Notes: generated from the sequence alone by a model not told the origin. A stretch of DNA of 64,000 bases from Mycobacterium bourgelatii (GCF_010723575.1 NZ_BLKZ01000002.1:248001-312000), one strand, 5' to 3'. Positions 52,042 to 60,520 are shown, counted from the first letter of the stretch. Translations and numbers: made by a program.

Positions 52042-53112
52042 GTGCCAAACACCTATCGGGTCGTTCAATGGACCACGGGAAACGTCGGCAAGAGCTCACT
52101 GGAGGCGATCGCCGCTAACCCCACGCTCGAGTTGGTGGGTTGCTATGCGTGGTCACCGGAAAAGGCAGGCCGCGACGCCGGCGAACTCTGCGGCCTGGCC
52201 CCGCTGGGCGTGGCCGCCACCCACGACGTGGACGCGCTGCTGGCGCTCAAACCGGACTGCGTCGTCTACAACCCGATGTGGATCAACGTTGACGAGCTGG
52301 TCCGCATCTTGTCGGCGGGGGTCAACGTGGTGACGACCGCCGCCTTCATCACCGGGCACAACCTGGGTGACGGCCGCGACCGCATTCTGGCAGCCTGCCG
52401 AGAGGGCAACTCGACGATCTTCGGCTCCGGTATCAGCCCTGGGTTTGCGGAGCTGTTGGCCATCGTGTCGGCGATGGTGTGCAACCGGGTCGACAAGGTC
52501 ACCGTTAACGAAGCCGCGGACACCACCTTCTACGACTCCCCGGAAACGGAGAAACCCGTCGGCTTCGGCCAGCCCATCGCCAATCCCGACTTGCAGGCGA
52601 TGGCCGCCAAGGGGACGGCAGTCTTCGGCGAGGCGGTTCGGCTGGTCGCCGATGCGCTCGGCGTCGAACTCGACGAGGTTCGCTGCGTCGCCGAATTCGC
52701 GCAGACCACAGCCGACCTCGTGATGGAGTCGTGGACGATTCCCGCGGGATGCGTCGCCGGCATCTACATCAGCTGGCAGGGAGTCGTCGACGGCAACACC
52801 GTCATCGACCTCAACGTCCGGTGGCGCAAGGGGCAGACGCTCGAACCGGACTGGAAAATCGACCAAGACGGTTGGGTCATCCAGATCGACGGCCAGCCAT
52901 CCGTCACAACCAAGGTCGGCTTCCTGCCGCCGCCGTACTTCCAGGCCCAGTCGATCGCCGACTTCATGGTGCTGGGCCACATCATGACGGCAATGCCCAC
53001 GATCAACGCGATACCGGCCGTCGTCGCCGCTGCGCCCGGCATCGCGACGTACAACGACCTTCCGCTGACCCTCCCCCGCGGCGTTCTGCACACCGCCGGC
53101 AACACCCCTTAG
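52042..53112 (+). CDS. NAD(P)-dependent dehydrogenase, dihydrodipicolinate-reductase-like
   Basis: A 356-residue protein. The N-terminal Rossmann domain reads YRVVQWTTGNVGKSSLEAIA, with TTGNVG as the dinucleotide loop, then LVGCYAWSPEKAGRDAGELC and CVVYNPMWINVDELVRILSA. The C-terminal domain carries GISPGFAELLAIV and WTIPAGCVAGIYISWQGVVD. This is the family of mycobacterial proteins annotated as dihydrodipicolinate reductase N-terminus or 2,4-diaminopentanoate dehydrogenase-like. The true substrate is unknown. True DapB is elsewhere in the genome and this is not a lysine gene. Confidence 0.85.
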   Translation: MPNTYRVVQWTTGNVGKSSLEAIAANPTLELVGCYAWSPEKAGRDAGELCGLAPLGVAATHDVDALLALKPDCVVYNPMWINVDELVRILSAGVNVVTTAAFITGHNLGDGRDRILAACREGNSTIFGSGISPGFAELLAIVSAMVCNRVDKVTVNEAADTTFYDSPETEKPVGFGQPIANPDLQAMAAKGTAVFGEAVRLVADALGVELDEVRCVAEFAQTTADLVMESWTIPAGCVAGIYISWQGVVDGNTVIDLNVRWRKGQTLEPDWKIDQDGWVIQIDGQPSVTTKVGFLPPPYFQAQSIADFMVLGHIMTAMPTINAIPAVVAAAPGIATYNDLPLTLPRGVLHTAGNTP

Positions 53113-53186
53113 CGTACTGGCATCGTTCCAACAGTGGAATGAAAATCCGTTGGCGCGCCTCATTTGACGCGTTTCGAGACGGTAAT

Positions 53187-53192
53187 TAATGT
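53187..53192 (+). promoter_or_regulatory. -10 hexamer TAATGT, leaderless promoter
   Basis: TAATGT, in an AT-rich patch (GGTAATTAATGTCG), ends 6 nt before GTG 53199. Confidence 0.5.
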
Positions 53193-53198
53193 CGAATT

Positions 53199-53624
53199 GT
53201 GCCGAGGCTAAATCGTGCCGGGAAAGATCTCGGCCGCGTACTTGAGTGGCTGTTGAACCGCGACGTTCCAGACAGCGAAATCGGTTCCGCGCTGAATTTG
53301 GCTAAGGCGACCTACTCGCGTCGCAAAGACGCCGATGACTTCCCCAACTACGCGGAACTCCTGGCGATTGGCGAGCACTTCGGCTTGTCCGCCCGCGTAC
53401 TGCAGATTGCGTTCGGCTGGCGCGGCGAAGATGAACTGATCCTGCTCGACGTCGAAGAGATGCGCCAGTACATGGACCAGGCCGGAACCGCCGTATTGGG
53501 CAACGAGGGGGTCCGGCGGTACATCGAAGCCCGCGGGGAGCCGGACAACCCATTGGCAGACGCCGTGCTGCGGTTGGCGGCATTGGAGCGCACCGACAAG
53601 CGGGATGGCAGCAGTTCTTCGTGA
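53199..53624 (+). CDS. Immunity-repressor-like HTH protein
   Basis: A 141-residue protein. Residues about 12-75 form a helix-turn-helix region (LGRVLEWLLNRDVPDSEIGS, KATYSRRKDADDFPNYAELL, then GEHFGLSARVLQIAFGWRG). ELILLDVEEMRQYMDQAG follows. This block is what mycobacterial annotation often calls an immunity repressor, after similar mycobacteriophage proteins. No phage genes adjoin it, so it is either a domesticated repressor or a chromosomal regulator with unknown targets. The C-terminus (ALERTDKRDGSSSS) is disordered. Confidence 0.75.
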   Translation: MPRLNRAGKDLGRVLEWLLNRDVPDSEIGSALNLAKATYSRRKDADDFPNYAELLAIGEHFGLSARVLQIAFGWRGEDELILLDVEEMRQYMDQAGTAVLGNEGVRRYIEARGEPDNPLADAVLRLAALERTDKRDGSSSS

Positions 53625-53845
53625 GAACTCTCGCAGCGTTTGCCCGAGCCGCCGGCGCTGCGACCCCCTCCACCGCAGCGCCGGGGCGCGGCTACGTGCC
53701 GGCTGGGCGCTTAGCAGGACCTAGCATAACCTATATGTTTCTATAATGAAACGAAGAAGCGTAAATCGGGTGTAAATCTCGCTAGCGGACTGATCGGTCC
53801 ATCACCGGGTCTCCGCGATGGCCAGCCGCGTCATGCAACCACCGC

Positions 53846-53871
53846 GGTTTCACGGGTCCGCGACCGGGTAA
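53846..53871 (+). promoter_or_regulatory. SigF-type promoter of csbD-like gene
   Basis: GGTTT (53846-53850), 15-nt spacer, GGGTAA (53866-53871) matches the mycobacterial SigF pattern GGTTT-N15-17-GGGTAT. It ends 10 nt before the CsbD ATG, giving a very short or absent leader. The rest of the 257-bp gap from 53625 holds only an AT-rich patch with TATAAT flanked by GTTTC/GAAAC. Confidence 0.65.
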
Positions 53872-53881
53872 TCAGCCGCTC

Positions 53882-54055
53882 ATGAGCGCCCAAGACAAGG
53901 TGAAGAACAAGATCGAAGACGTCAGCGGCAAGGCGAAAGAGGCCCTCGGCAAGGCCACCAACGACCCGGGCGTCCGGGATGAGGGCCGCGGCGACCAGAC
54001 GAAAGCCAGCCTCAAAGATGCTGGCGAAAAGGTCAAAGACGCGTTCAAGAAGTAG
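53882..54055 (+). CDS. CsbD family general stress protein
   Basis: A 57-residue, lysine- and alanine-rich hydrophilic protein: MSAQDKVKNKIEDVSGKAKE, then ALGKATNDPGVRDEGRGDQT and KASLKDAGEKVKDAFKK. The KxxEDVxGKAKEAxGKxTxD pattern is the CsbD signature. CsbD proteins are general-stress products of unknown mechanism, in Bacillus controlled by SigB. Here a SigF-type promoter (SigF being the mycobacterial relative of SigB) lies directly upstream, which fits. Confidence 0.88.
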   Translation: MSAQDKVKNKIEDVSGKAKEALGKATNDPGVRDEGRGDQTKASLKDAGEKVKDAFKK

Positions 54056-54164
54056 CCGTCATGGCTTGGCGGCGGCTGACGACGATCTTTGCGGCGGCGG
54101 GCACCGGGGCGGGCACCGGACCGCCGCTTTCGTCGCCGACGGTCTGTAACGCAGAATCGCAAGC

Positions 54165-55150
54165 ATGCGCGTTCTAGTGACCGGCGGGACAGGATTCGTA
54201 GGAGGCTGGACCGCTAAGGCCATTGCCGACGCCGGCCACTCGGTCCGATTCCTGGTCCGTACACCAGCGAAGCTGGAAACGTCCGTCGGCAAGCTCGGCG
54301 TCGATGTGTCGGACTACGTCCAAGGAGACATCAAGGACCGGGACACGGTGCGCGAAGCGCTGACCGGATGCGACGCGGTGGTGCACAGCGCCGCCCTGGT
54401 CGCGACGGATCCCCGCCAAACCCCAGAGATGCTGAGCACCAACATGCAGGGTGCGGGCAATGTACTAGGGCAGGCGGTCCAGCTCGGACTCGATCCGATC
54501 ATCCATGTGTCGAGCTTTACGGCGCTATTCCATCCTGGGCTGAAGACGCTGACCGCCGACCTGCCGGTGGTCGGCGGGACGGACGGTTACGGAACGTCCA
54601 AGGCCCAGGTCGAGATCTACGCCCGCGGCCTGCAGGACGCCGGGCGCCGGTCAACATCACCTACCCGGGCATGGTGCTGGGGCCGCCTGTTGGCGACCAA
54701 TTCGGCGAGGCCGGCGAGGGTGTCAAGGCGGCCCTGCAGATGCACGTGATCCCCGGTCGGGGCGCGGCCTGGTTGGTCATCGACGCGCGTGACGTCGCCG
54801 CCGTGCACGCAGCGCTGCTGGAACCCGGACGCGGACCGCGACGCTACATGGTCGGCGGGCACCGGGTTCCGGTGACCGAACTCGCCAAGATGCTAGGCGA
54901 AGCCGCCGACACCCCCATGGTCGCGGCGCCGGTGCCCGACACGGCACTGCGCGCGGCTGGGACGTTGATGGACTACGTAAGTCCGTATCTGCCGTTCGAC
55001 AATCCGTTCACCGGCGCGGGCATGCAGTACTACACGCAGATGCCCGAGTCGGACGATTCGCCGAGCGAGCGGGAACTGGGCATCACCTATCGCGATGCGC
55101 GCACCACCATCGCCGACACGGTGGCCGCGATTCGCGCGGACGGCGGCTAG
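54165..55150 (+). pseudogene. NAD-dependent epimerase/dehydratase, single frameshift
   Basis: Frame 1 (54165 to about 54645) begins MRVLVTGGTGFVGGWTAKAI with the GGTGFVG dinucleotide loop, then DAVVHSAALVATDPRQTPEM and GYGTSKAQVEIYARG, which holds the YxxxK catalytic pair. The homologous sequence continues in another frame from about 54645 (APVNITYPGMVLGPPVGDQF, then AWLVIDARDVAAVHAALLEP) to the stop at 55150. One base is missing near GCCGGGCGCCGG. Unrepaired, translation stops at 54749. The extended SDR family substrate is unknown. Either a recent mutation or a sequencing error in a G-rich tract. Confidence 0.75.
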
Positions 55151-55734
55151 GCGCTCGCGTCGCTCTCCGTCCGGCGTAATAGGGCCCGGCCCGCCAATGC
55201 CGCGACCACGGCGGGGATAATCCACGGCGCTCCAACGATGATGGGATCCATCCACGTGTGCGAGAGGTCGGCCCGGTTGGTTCCGACGCGCGAAGAGTAG
55301 CCGTGGTGGGTGAATTCGCCTTTGATTCCGGTGTCGGTCAGCGGGTTGTCCGGCCGCGCGGTGAGAAATGAGGCCAGATGGCTTTCCAGCGCGTCGACCC
55401 GGTCAGCGGCGACGAGTAACAGCCAGTGCGCCGCTCGCGCCTCGCTGTACTTCCGATATGCGAACTTACGTAGGACACCCGAAATCCCTTTGGGCGGGCA
55501 GGATGTGCCGAACACCGGGGTGAGGAATTGATGCTCGATGGACCGCTCCCGGGGCCAGTGCGACGGCTGGCGCTCCGGAAACTCCCAATGTGCACCTGTG
55601 GTGGGTGGCTCGTTGTGCTGAAGTTTGGGGTAGGACGGCCGGTCCTTGGGGTCGAGGTCGACTCCCCAGCCCGGTATCCGAGCGCGCAAACCGTCGCAGT
55701 CGCGGGTCAACGGCAGATTTGGTGTGTAAGCCAT
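55147..55734 (-). CDS. Conserved hypothetical protein with C-terminal membrane helix
   Basis: A 195-residue protein: MAYTPNLPLTRDCDGLRARI at the N-terminus, then CDG/Trp/Pro-rich sequence (HNEPPTTGAHWEFPERQPSH). A helical region (FAYRKYSEARAAHWLLLVAA) follows, and a single C-terminal transmembrane segment (DPIIVGAPWIIPAVVAALAG). I recognise no functional family. It lies 13 bp downstream of the alcohol dehydrogenase stop on the same strand, so the two are probably an operon. ATG 55734 chosen. Confidence 0.75.
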   Translation of the reverse strand: MAYTPNLPLTRDCDGLRARIPGWGVDLDPKDRPSYPKLQHNEPPTTGAHWEFPERQPSHWPRERSIEHQFLTPVFGTSCPPKGISGVLRKFAYRKYSEARAAHWLLLVAADRVDALESHLASFLTARPDNPLTDTGIKGEFTHHGYSSRVGTNRADLSHTWMDPIIVGAPWIIPAVVAALAGRALLRRTESDASA

Positions 55735-55747
55735 GGTGTTCCTACTC

Positions 55748-56896
55748 TCAGCTTGCGGCGGGCAGGATGACCGGTTTGATGCAGTTATCCAGCTTGGCGG
55801 AGAAGATGTGATACGCCTCGCCGATGTGTTCCAACGGGATGCGGTGCGTGACAATGTCTTTCGGGTTGAGGTAACCGTCTTTGATGTGCGAGAAGAGGCG
55901 TGGCCATTGGCGCTTCACCGGGCACTGGTTCATCCGCAGCGTGAGTCCCTTGTTCAGCGCATCGCCGAACTTCACCGCGCTGAACAACGGCCCGTAGGCG
56001 CCGACGATGGATACCGTTCCGCCTTTGCGCACCGAATCGATGGCCCAATTGATAGCCACTGGTGAGCCACCCTGCAGCTTGAACTTGGCTGCGGTCACAT
56101 GCTGGATGAAGTTGCCGTCGGCCTCGGCGCCGACCGCGTCGATCGCGACATCCGCACCGAGGTAATCGGTTTCCTTCTTCATCCGCACGACGATGTCGTC
56201 ACACTCGGCGAAGTTGATGGTCTCGGCGAAGGCGAAATCTCGGGCCTTCTCCAACCGGTACTCCAAGTGGTCGATCACGATCACCCGACCGGCGCCCATC
56301 AGCCAGGCGGACCGTGCGGCGAACAGTCCGACGGGTCCGGCGCCGAATACCACGACGGTGTCGCCTTCAGCGATGTCGCCCAGCTGCGCACCGAAATAGC
56401 CGGTGGCCAACGCGTCGGTACACAGCAGCGCGTCCTCCTCGTCCATCCAGTCCGGAATCTTCGCGGGACCGACATCGGCGAACGGCACCCGGACGAACTC
56501 GGCCTGCCCCCCGTCGTAGCCACCGCAGGTATGCGAATAGCCGTAGATGCCGCCGACGGCGGTCGCATTCGGGTTGACGTTGTGGCAGTTGGAGTACAGC
56601 CCGCGCACGCAGAAGTAGCAGGATCCGCAAAAAATGTTGAACGGCACCATAACTCGGTCGCCGGGGGACAGATTCCGCACCGACGGACCGACCTGCTCGA
56701 CCACCCCGATGAACTCATGACCGAATGTCATTCCCACTCGGGTGTCCGGCATCATGCCGTGGTACAGATGCAAATCCGACCCACAGATGGCCGCCATCGT
56801 CACCCGCACTATCGCATCGTTGGGATGCTCGATCGGCGGTATTTCCTTCTGCTCGACCCGCACCTTGTACGGTCCGCGGTAAACCATTGCGCGCAC
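55748..56896 (-). CDS. Zinc-dependent alcohol dehydrogenase (glutathione-independent formaldehyde dehydrogenase-like)
   Basis: A 382-residue medium-chain dehydrogenase. The catalytic zinc ligands are in ICGSDLHLYHG and MTFGHEFIGVVEQVG. The structural zinc cysteines are in FCGSCYFCVRGLYSNC, and the NAD loop is VVFGAGPVGLFAARSA followed by VIVIDHLEYRLEKA. The likely original start is GTG 56896 (MRAMVYRGPYKVRV). Before insertion of the adjoining IS it had SD AGGAGG 4 nt upstream, now at 59151-59156. ATG 56887 is an alternative start. Expression is probably reduced by loss of the SD. Confidence 0.87.
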   Translation of the reverse strand: MRAMVYRGPYKVRVEQKEIPPIEHPNDAIVRVTMAAICGSDLHLYHGMMPDTRVGMTFGHEFIGVVEQVGPSVRNLSPGDRVMVPFNIFCGSCYFCVRGLYSNCHNVNPNATAVGGIYGYSHTCGGYDGGQAEFVRVPFADVGPAKIPDWMDEEDALLCTDALATGYFGAQLGDIAEGDTVVVFGAGPVGLFAARSAWLMGAGRVIVIDHLEYRLEKARDFAFAETINFAECDDIVVRMKKETDYLGADVAIDAVGAEADGNFIQHVTAAKFKLQGGSPVAINWAIDSVRKGGTVSIVGAYGPLFSAVKFGDALNKGLTLRMNQCPVKRQWPRLFSHIKDGYLNPKDIVTHRIPLEHIGEAYHIFSAKLDNCIKPVILPAAS

Positions 56897-56977
56897 TTTG
56901 CCGGCTCTTCGCAGTTGAGGGTGTAGGACGGTCAACTGTTTTCGGCCGGTGATTGGGGTGTCTGGTTGACTGGGGGC

Positions 56978-57716
56978 GTGCCGGAGAAGAAGCGGAAGCT
57001 TAAGAGGAAGAGCGGGGTGCCGGGGGGCATTGTGGACCTGTCGATGCTGCAGAAGCTGATTGCCGGTGCTGGCCGGGATGTGTTCGCGGGAGTGTTCGAT
57101 GAGCCAACGCCCGAGGTGCGGGCTGTGCCGGAGCGTGTGGGGTTTCCGGGTCCGGGTGGACCTGATGTACGCCAAGCCGCCGATTTGGCGTCGTCTGGTC
57201 CTGCCGGGCGATCTCATGCTCGATGAGCTGCATGTCGTGCTGCAGGCGGCGATGGGTTGGCAGGACGGTCATCTGCATAAGTTCGGTGTCGGGGGGGACC
57301 GGCGTAGGCGTGCCTACTTCGTCACTGGGTTTGATCTCAGCGAAGGCGACGACGGTGTCGTCGAGGACAGCGTGCGGCTCGATCAGGTGGTCTCCGATAA
57401 GGGTGAGCGGTTGTTCTATGACTACGACTTCGGCGATGGATGGGAGCACGTGCTGGTGGTCGAAGACGTTCTCGATGATCCACCTTCGGCTCCTGTGTGC
57501 CTGACGGGCAGGATGGCCTGCCCGCCGGAGGATTGTGGTGGGCTGGGCGGCTATGAGGAATTGGCTGCGTGGGTTCGTGGCGGGTACGACCCGCGGGCAA
57601 CGCCGATGGGGCTGGGTGCGCAGGAGATGCGGGACTGGCTGCCCCGAGACTGGCACCCCGATCGTTTCTCGGTGGCCGAGACCAATGACGCTCTGGCCGT
57701 GTTGAATACGCGTTGA
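56978..57716 (+). pseudogene. IS1096 accessory gene tnpR-type (pRiA4b ORF-3 family), frameshifted
   Basis: The N-terminal part (PEKKRKLKRKSGVPGGIVDL, AGAGRDVFAGVFDEPTPEVR) is in one frame. The pRiA4b ORF-3-like domain (FRVRVDLMYAKPPIWRRLVL, ELHVVLQAAMGWQDGHLHKF, YDYDFGDGWEHVLVVEDVLD, GRMACPPEDCGGLGGYEELA) is in another. The switch lies near 57145 at GTGTGGGGTTTCC, a G homopolymer. The role of this gene in IS1096 transposition is not settled. The break may be a sequencing error, since the element otherwise looks intact. Confidence 0.75.
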
Positions 57717-57723
57717 GGACTCT

Positions 57724-59034
57724 TCACTGCCGAGGTCCAAGGAGCTGGGGTCTGAATCCGCCGGTCTCGAGCAGGGATCGGGCGATGTAGTGGGACAGGT
57801 TGCGAAAGCCCAGGGCGGAGCCGCGCAGGTGTTCGAGGCGACCGTTGATGGCTTCGGTTGGGCCGTTGCTGGTGCCGGGCCGGTCGAAGTAGGCCAGCAC
57901 GTCGGCGGCGCGCTTGGTCAGGGTGCGCCCGAGGGTGATCAGTTCCTGCAGAGGCCTGGGAACGCCGGTGCTCAGCGTGGTGATCAGCGCTGCCATCATG
58001 GTGCGGCCTTTCTTACGATCGGGCTCTCGGTAGGCGGCTACGGTGCGCTGATACATCTGCCAGGTGGCTTCGACCTCGGCGTGGGTGTCGACGGCGAACA
58101 ACGCCGCCAGTCGGGCTTTCTGGCGGTCGGTGAGCAGATCGGCACCGGTGTGCAGGGTGCGTCGGCAGGCATACAGCGGGTCGGTCTTGCGGCCGCGGTG
58201 CCCACAGGTGTCCAACTGCACGCGACGCCGGCATTCGTCGAGGGCGTTACCGGCCAGGCGCACCACATGGAAGGGATCCATCACCGTGGCTGCCTCAGGT
58301 AGCTCTTCAGCGGTGGCGGTCTTGAACCCGGAGAAGCCATCCATGGCAACGACGTCCACGCCATCACGCCAGTCCTGTGGCCGCTGGGCCAGCCAGTCGG
58401 CGAACGACTTCTTGGAGCGCCCCTCGATCATATCGAGCAGCCGGGCCGGACCAGTCCCATCCCGTACTGGGGTGAGGTCGATGATGACGGTGACGTACTT
58501 GTCGCCGCGGCGGGTGTGGCGCCAGACATGCTCATCGACGCCGATCACCGCCACGCCGTCGAAGCGGGTCGGGTCGCGATGGCCTTCGGCGAGCACGGCG
58601 TTGTTGGCGGTGTTCCACGACACCGCCAGGGCTTCGGCGAGCCGGGCCACCGTCAGGTGCTGGCAGACAAGGGCTTCCAGTGCCCACCGCAGCGCTCGCC
58701 GGGACAGCTTGGCGCGTGGTTCGGCGGCCTTGCTGGTGTCTTGGCGCCACACATGAGCGCATCCGGCGCACCGGTAGCGGCGGACCGTCACCAGCAGCGT
58801 GGTCGGCCGCCACCCGAACGGCTCGTGGGCAAGCCGACGGGTGATGCTGTCACGCGGACTGCCTTCCTCGCCGCAGCGCCGGCACCACCGATCCTCTTCG
58901 ACGAGCCTGCACGCCAGCACCGCGCGATCATCAGCGAGGTGCTGGCCGGTCACCTCCAACCCGAGCTCATCGAGGCGGCAGAAAGTCGTGAGGTCAGCGC
59001 AGGCGAAGCCCGCCCCACCGGTAGCGTTGGGCAC
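57724..59034 (-). CDS. ISL3-family transposase (IS1096 TnpA-like)
   Basis: A 436-residue transposase. N-terminal zinc-finger cysteines (RWCRRCGEEG, RYRCAGCAHVW), an HTH region (TVARLAEALAVSWNTANNAV), and the DDE catalytic core follow. The core is VIGVDEHVWRHTRRGDKYVT, VVAMDGFSGFKTATAEELPE and SNGPTEAINGRLEHLRGSAL. It ends in YIARSLLETGGFRPQL, typical for IS1096. Full length and unbroken, so the element may still be mobile. GTG start at 59034; convergent with tnpR, 7 bp apart. Confidence 0.93.
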   Translation of the reverse strand: MPNATGGAGFACADLTTFCRLDELGLEVTGQHLADDRAVLACRLVEEDRWCRRCGEEGSPRDSITRRLAHEPFGWRPTTLLVTVRRYRCAGCAHVWRQDTSKAAEPRAKLSRRALRWALEALVCQHLTVARLAEALAVSWNTANNAVLAEGHRDPTRFDGVAVIGVDEHVWRHTRRGDKYVTVIIDLTPVRDGTGPARLLDMIEGRSKKSFADWLAQRPQDWRDGVDVVAMDGFSGFKTATAEELPEAATVMDPFHVVRLAGNALDECRRRVQLDTCGHRGRKTDPLYACRRTLHTGADLLTDRQKARLAALFAVDTHAEVEATWQMYQRTVAAYREPDRKKGRTMMAALITTLSTGVPRPLQELITLGRTLTKRAADVLAYFDRPGTSNGPTEAINGRLEHLRGSALGFRNLSHYIARSLLETGGFRPQLLGPRQ

Positions 59035-59150
59035 GTCGAGGTCTTTCGGATGGGTGGCGTGAGAACCTCCATCTTCGAGAGACCTCGACCCCTATCCCGG
59101 CAACGACGCGCCGACAACCCCTACACCCTCATCTGCGAAGAGCCACTTTG

Positions 59151-59156
59151 CCTCCT
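59151..59156 (-). promoter_or_regulatory. Displaced Shine-Dalgarno AGGAGG of the alcohol dehydrogenase gene
   Basis: Reading the minus strand across the target duplication, the pre-insertion sequence was AGGAGGCAAAGTGCGCGC, with SD AGGAGG four bases before GTG. The IS now lies between, leaving only GG of the SD beside the gene (CCGGCAAAGTG). Confidence 0.75.
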
Positions 59157-59285
59157 AAAGGCCTTCTACAAGGCCCCCACCAACAGGCAGCTCGGCCAAC
59201 GCGCCTGCCACACCTGCGACCCAGACTTGTCCTAGCGTTACCCCGAATCGGAGACGCCAAACGACAGCGCAGAGGTACGAGTCGG

Positions 59286-59438
59286 TTACCGAGCTTCGTC
59301 GGGAGGCTGGGCGGTCGGTTCACCCGATTCACCCGATGGCGAGTTCTTCAGATACCTCCGCAGCCGAAGAAGCTCGTTGGTCACGATGCCGACGCCCACT
59401 AGCACCAGCACCGTCACCACAATCACAGTGGTCACCAC
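59286..59438 (-). CDS. Small single-pass membrane protein (50 aa)
   Basis: GTG 59438 opens MVTTVIVVTVLVLVGVGIVT, one strongly hydrophobic helix, then NELLRLRRYLKNSPSGESGE and a polar Pro-rich tail. A second GTG follows immediately. No family recognised. The 141-bp stretch between the IS end (59145) and this gene's stop shows nothing I can name. Confidence 0.5.
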   Translation of the reverse strand: MVTTVIVVTVLVLVGVGIVTNELLRLRRYLKNSPSGESGEPTAQPPDEAR

Positions 59439-59476
59439 TCCATGGTGACAGCGCGAGCGAGCGCGCGGGGACTCAG

Positions 59477-59884
59477 CTAGGCGGCGGGCACGATCTCGAG
59501 GCCGACGTGCACCTTGTCGATGCCGCCCCGAACGATCGAGTGCGCATAAAACCACCAGGCGTGGTACCAGTACCGCTTGAGCACGGCGTTGTAGACGCGG
59601 CGCGTTTCCGACTTGGGCAGTACCCGCGCGATCCCCTCAACCGGGTCGCTCTTGGGTTTGCCGAGGGCCGCGCTCTTGGCGATGGTCACCCGCGGGGTGT
59701 TGCGAATCCGCTTGACCTTCCACGACCCGTCGTCGGTAATGACCAGCAAGCGGCCGTCACCGTCTGGGACACCCCAGATTGGTGTCGGCTTCGGCCGGCC
59801 GTCCTTGGTGAACGTTGTCAGGAGCAGGTACTTGGACGTGATGACGGACTGAAAAGTTGCGGGCACGCTGTTCACAATTCCCAT
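59477..59884 (-). CDS. PPOX/F420-dependent-reductase-like protein
   Basis: A 135-residue split-barrel flavin/F420-binding protein. It contains YLLLTTFTKDGRPKPTPIWG, RLLVITDDGSWKVKRIRNTP, RVTIAKSAALGKPKSDPVEG and a C-terminal VHVGLEIVPAA. The pattern TFTKDGRP...PIWG with S/NWKVKRIR is typical of PPOX-class F420-dependent family members common in mycobacteria. Cofactor and substrate are not determinable from sequence. ATG 59884. Confidence 0.82.
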   Translation of the reverse strand: MGIVNSVPATFQSVITSKYLLLTTFTKDGRPKPTPIWGVPDGDGRLLVITDDGSWKVKRIRNTPRVTIAKSAALGKPKSDPVEGIARVLPKSETRRVYNAVLKRYWYHAWWFYAHSIVRGGIDKVHVGLEIVPAA

Positions 59885-59929
59885 AATTGCTGCCCAGTAA
59901 CCGTGGCGCTCCCCGCGAAACGAAATCGG

Positions 59930-60511
59930 CTAGTCCGCTGCCAGCGCGGCATCGATCAGCGCGGCGGCTGCTGAGCGCGCATGGACGAAGGGCGCGCCGT
60001 CATTCAACGACGTCGCAAGCGCGGTCGCACCCTCGAACAGCACGCCCAACTGCTGGCCCAGCAGGTACGGATCGGCGGCCCCGGCCTCTTGTGCAACGGT
60101 GACGAGGCGGCGGACGAATTCCTGCTTATGGACTCGCACTATGGCGTCGACGTCGGACAGCGAGCCGGCGGATTCGACTGCCGCGTTGTGAAAGGGACAA
60201 CCCCGCACCACACTCGCACGCGGCGCTTCGAAGATCGCGAGTAGGCGCTCGCGCGCAGAAAGCTCGATGTCGTCCAAGCGCCTCTCCGCGGGCGTGCCGC
60301 CGGCAGCCTCGAACGTGCGCAGGTAACTCGCCACCAGCTCGTTCTTGCTCGGAAAGTGTTGGTAAAGCGTACGTTTGGAGACGTTGGCTTGTTGTGCGAC
60401 GAGTTCGACACCGGTCGCGTGGATCCCGTTGCGGTAGAAGAGTTGGCCCGCGGCGCGCTCGATGCGTTCCCGCGCCCCGCGTCCGCCGGGCCGACGCGCC
60501 ACCTCGGTCAT
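59930..60511 (-). CDS. TetR-family transcriptional regulator
   Basis: A 193-residue regulator. The N-terminal TetR HTH is GARERIERAAGQLFYRNGIH followed by ATGVELVAQQANVSKRTLYQ HFPSKNELV. The ligand domain contains SVVRGCPFHNAAVES, a motif of TetR regulators of NmrA/quinone-type oxidoreductase genes. Start ATG 60511 (MTEVARRPGG); an ATG at 60526 would begin inside the operator. It is divergent from the NmrA-type gene, with two matching palindromic operators in the 97-bp gap, so it represses both genes. Confidence 0.9.
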   Translation of the reverse strand: MTEVARRPGGRGARERIERAAGQLFYRNGIHATGVELVAQQANVSKRTLYQHFPSKNELVASYLRTFEAAGGTPAERRLDDIELSARERLLAIFEAPRASVVRGCPFHNAAVESAGSLSDVDAIVRVHKQEFVRRLVTVAQEAGAADPYLLGQQLGVLFEGATALATSLNDGAPFVHARSAAAALIDAALAAD

Positions 60512-60520
60512 CCGATTATA

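Larger units (their letters stand above)
56903..59144. mobile_element. IS1096-like insertion sequence (ISL3 family), 2242 bp
   Basis: 25-bp terminal inverted repeats (56903-56927 and 59120-59144) differ at one base and begin GGCTCTTCGCAG. They are flanked by a perfect 8-bp target duplication, ACTTTGCC (56895-56902 and 59145-59152). Inside are a convergent ISL3 transposase and the accessory tnpR-type gene, the IS1096 arrangement (about 2.3 kb). The ends and duplication are fresh, implying a recent insertion. Confidence 0.95.

Noticed and set aside
53737..53752. TATAAT flanked by GTTTC/GAAAC as a promoter-operator
   Set aside because: Only a 9-codon frame (MKRRSVNRV) follows directly and the csbD gene has a better promoter; the evidence is too thin.
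59145..59285. Possible gene between the IS end and the small membrane protein
   Set aside because: Open frames there are short, Arg/Pro-rich and extend into the IS terminal repeat; no start signal.
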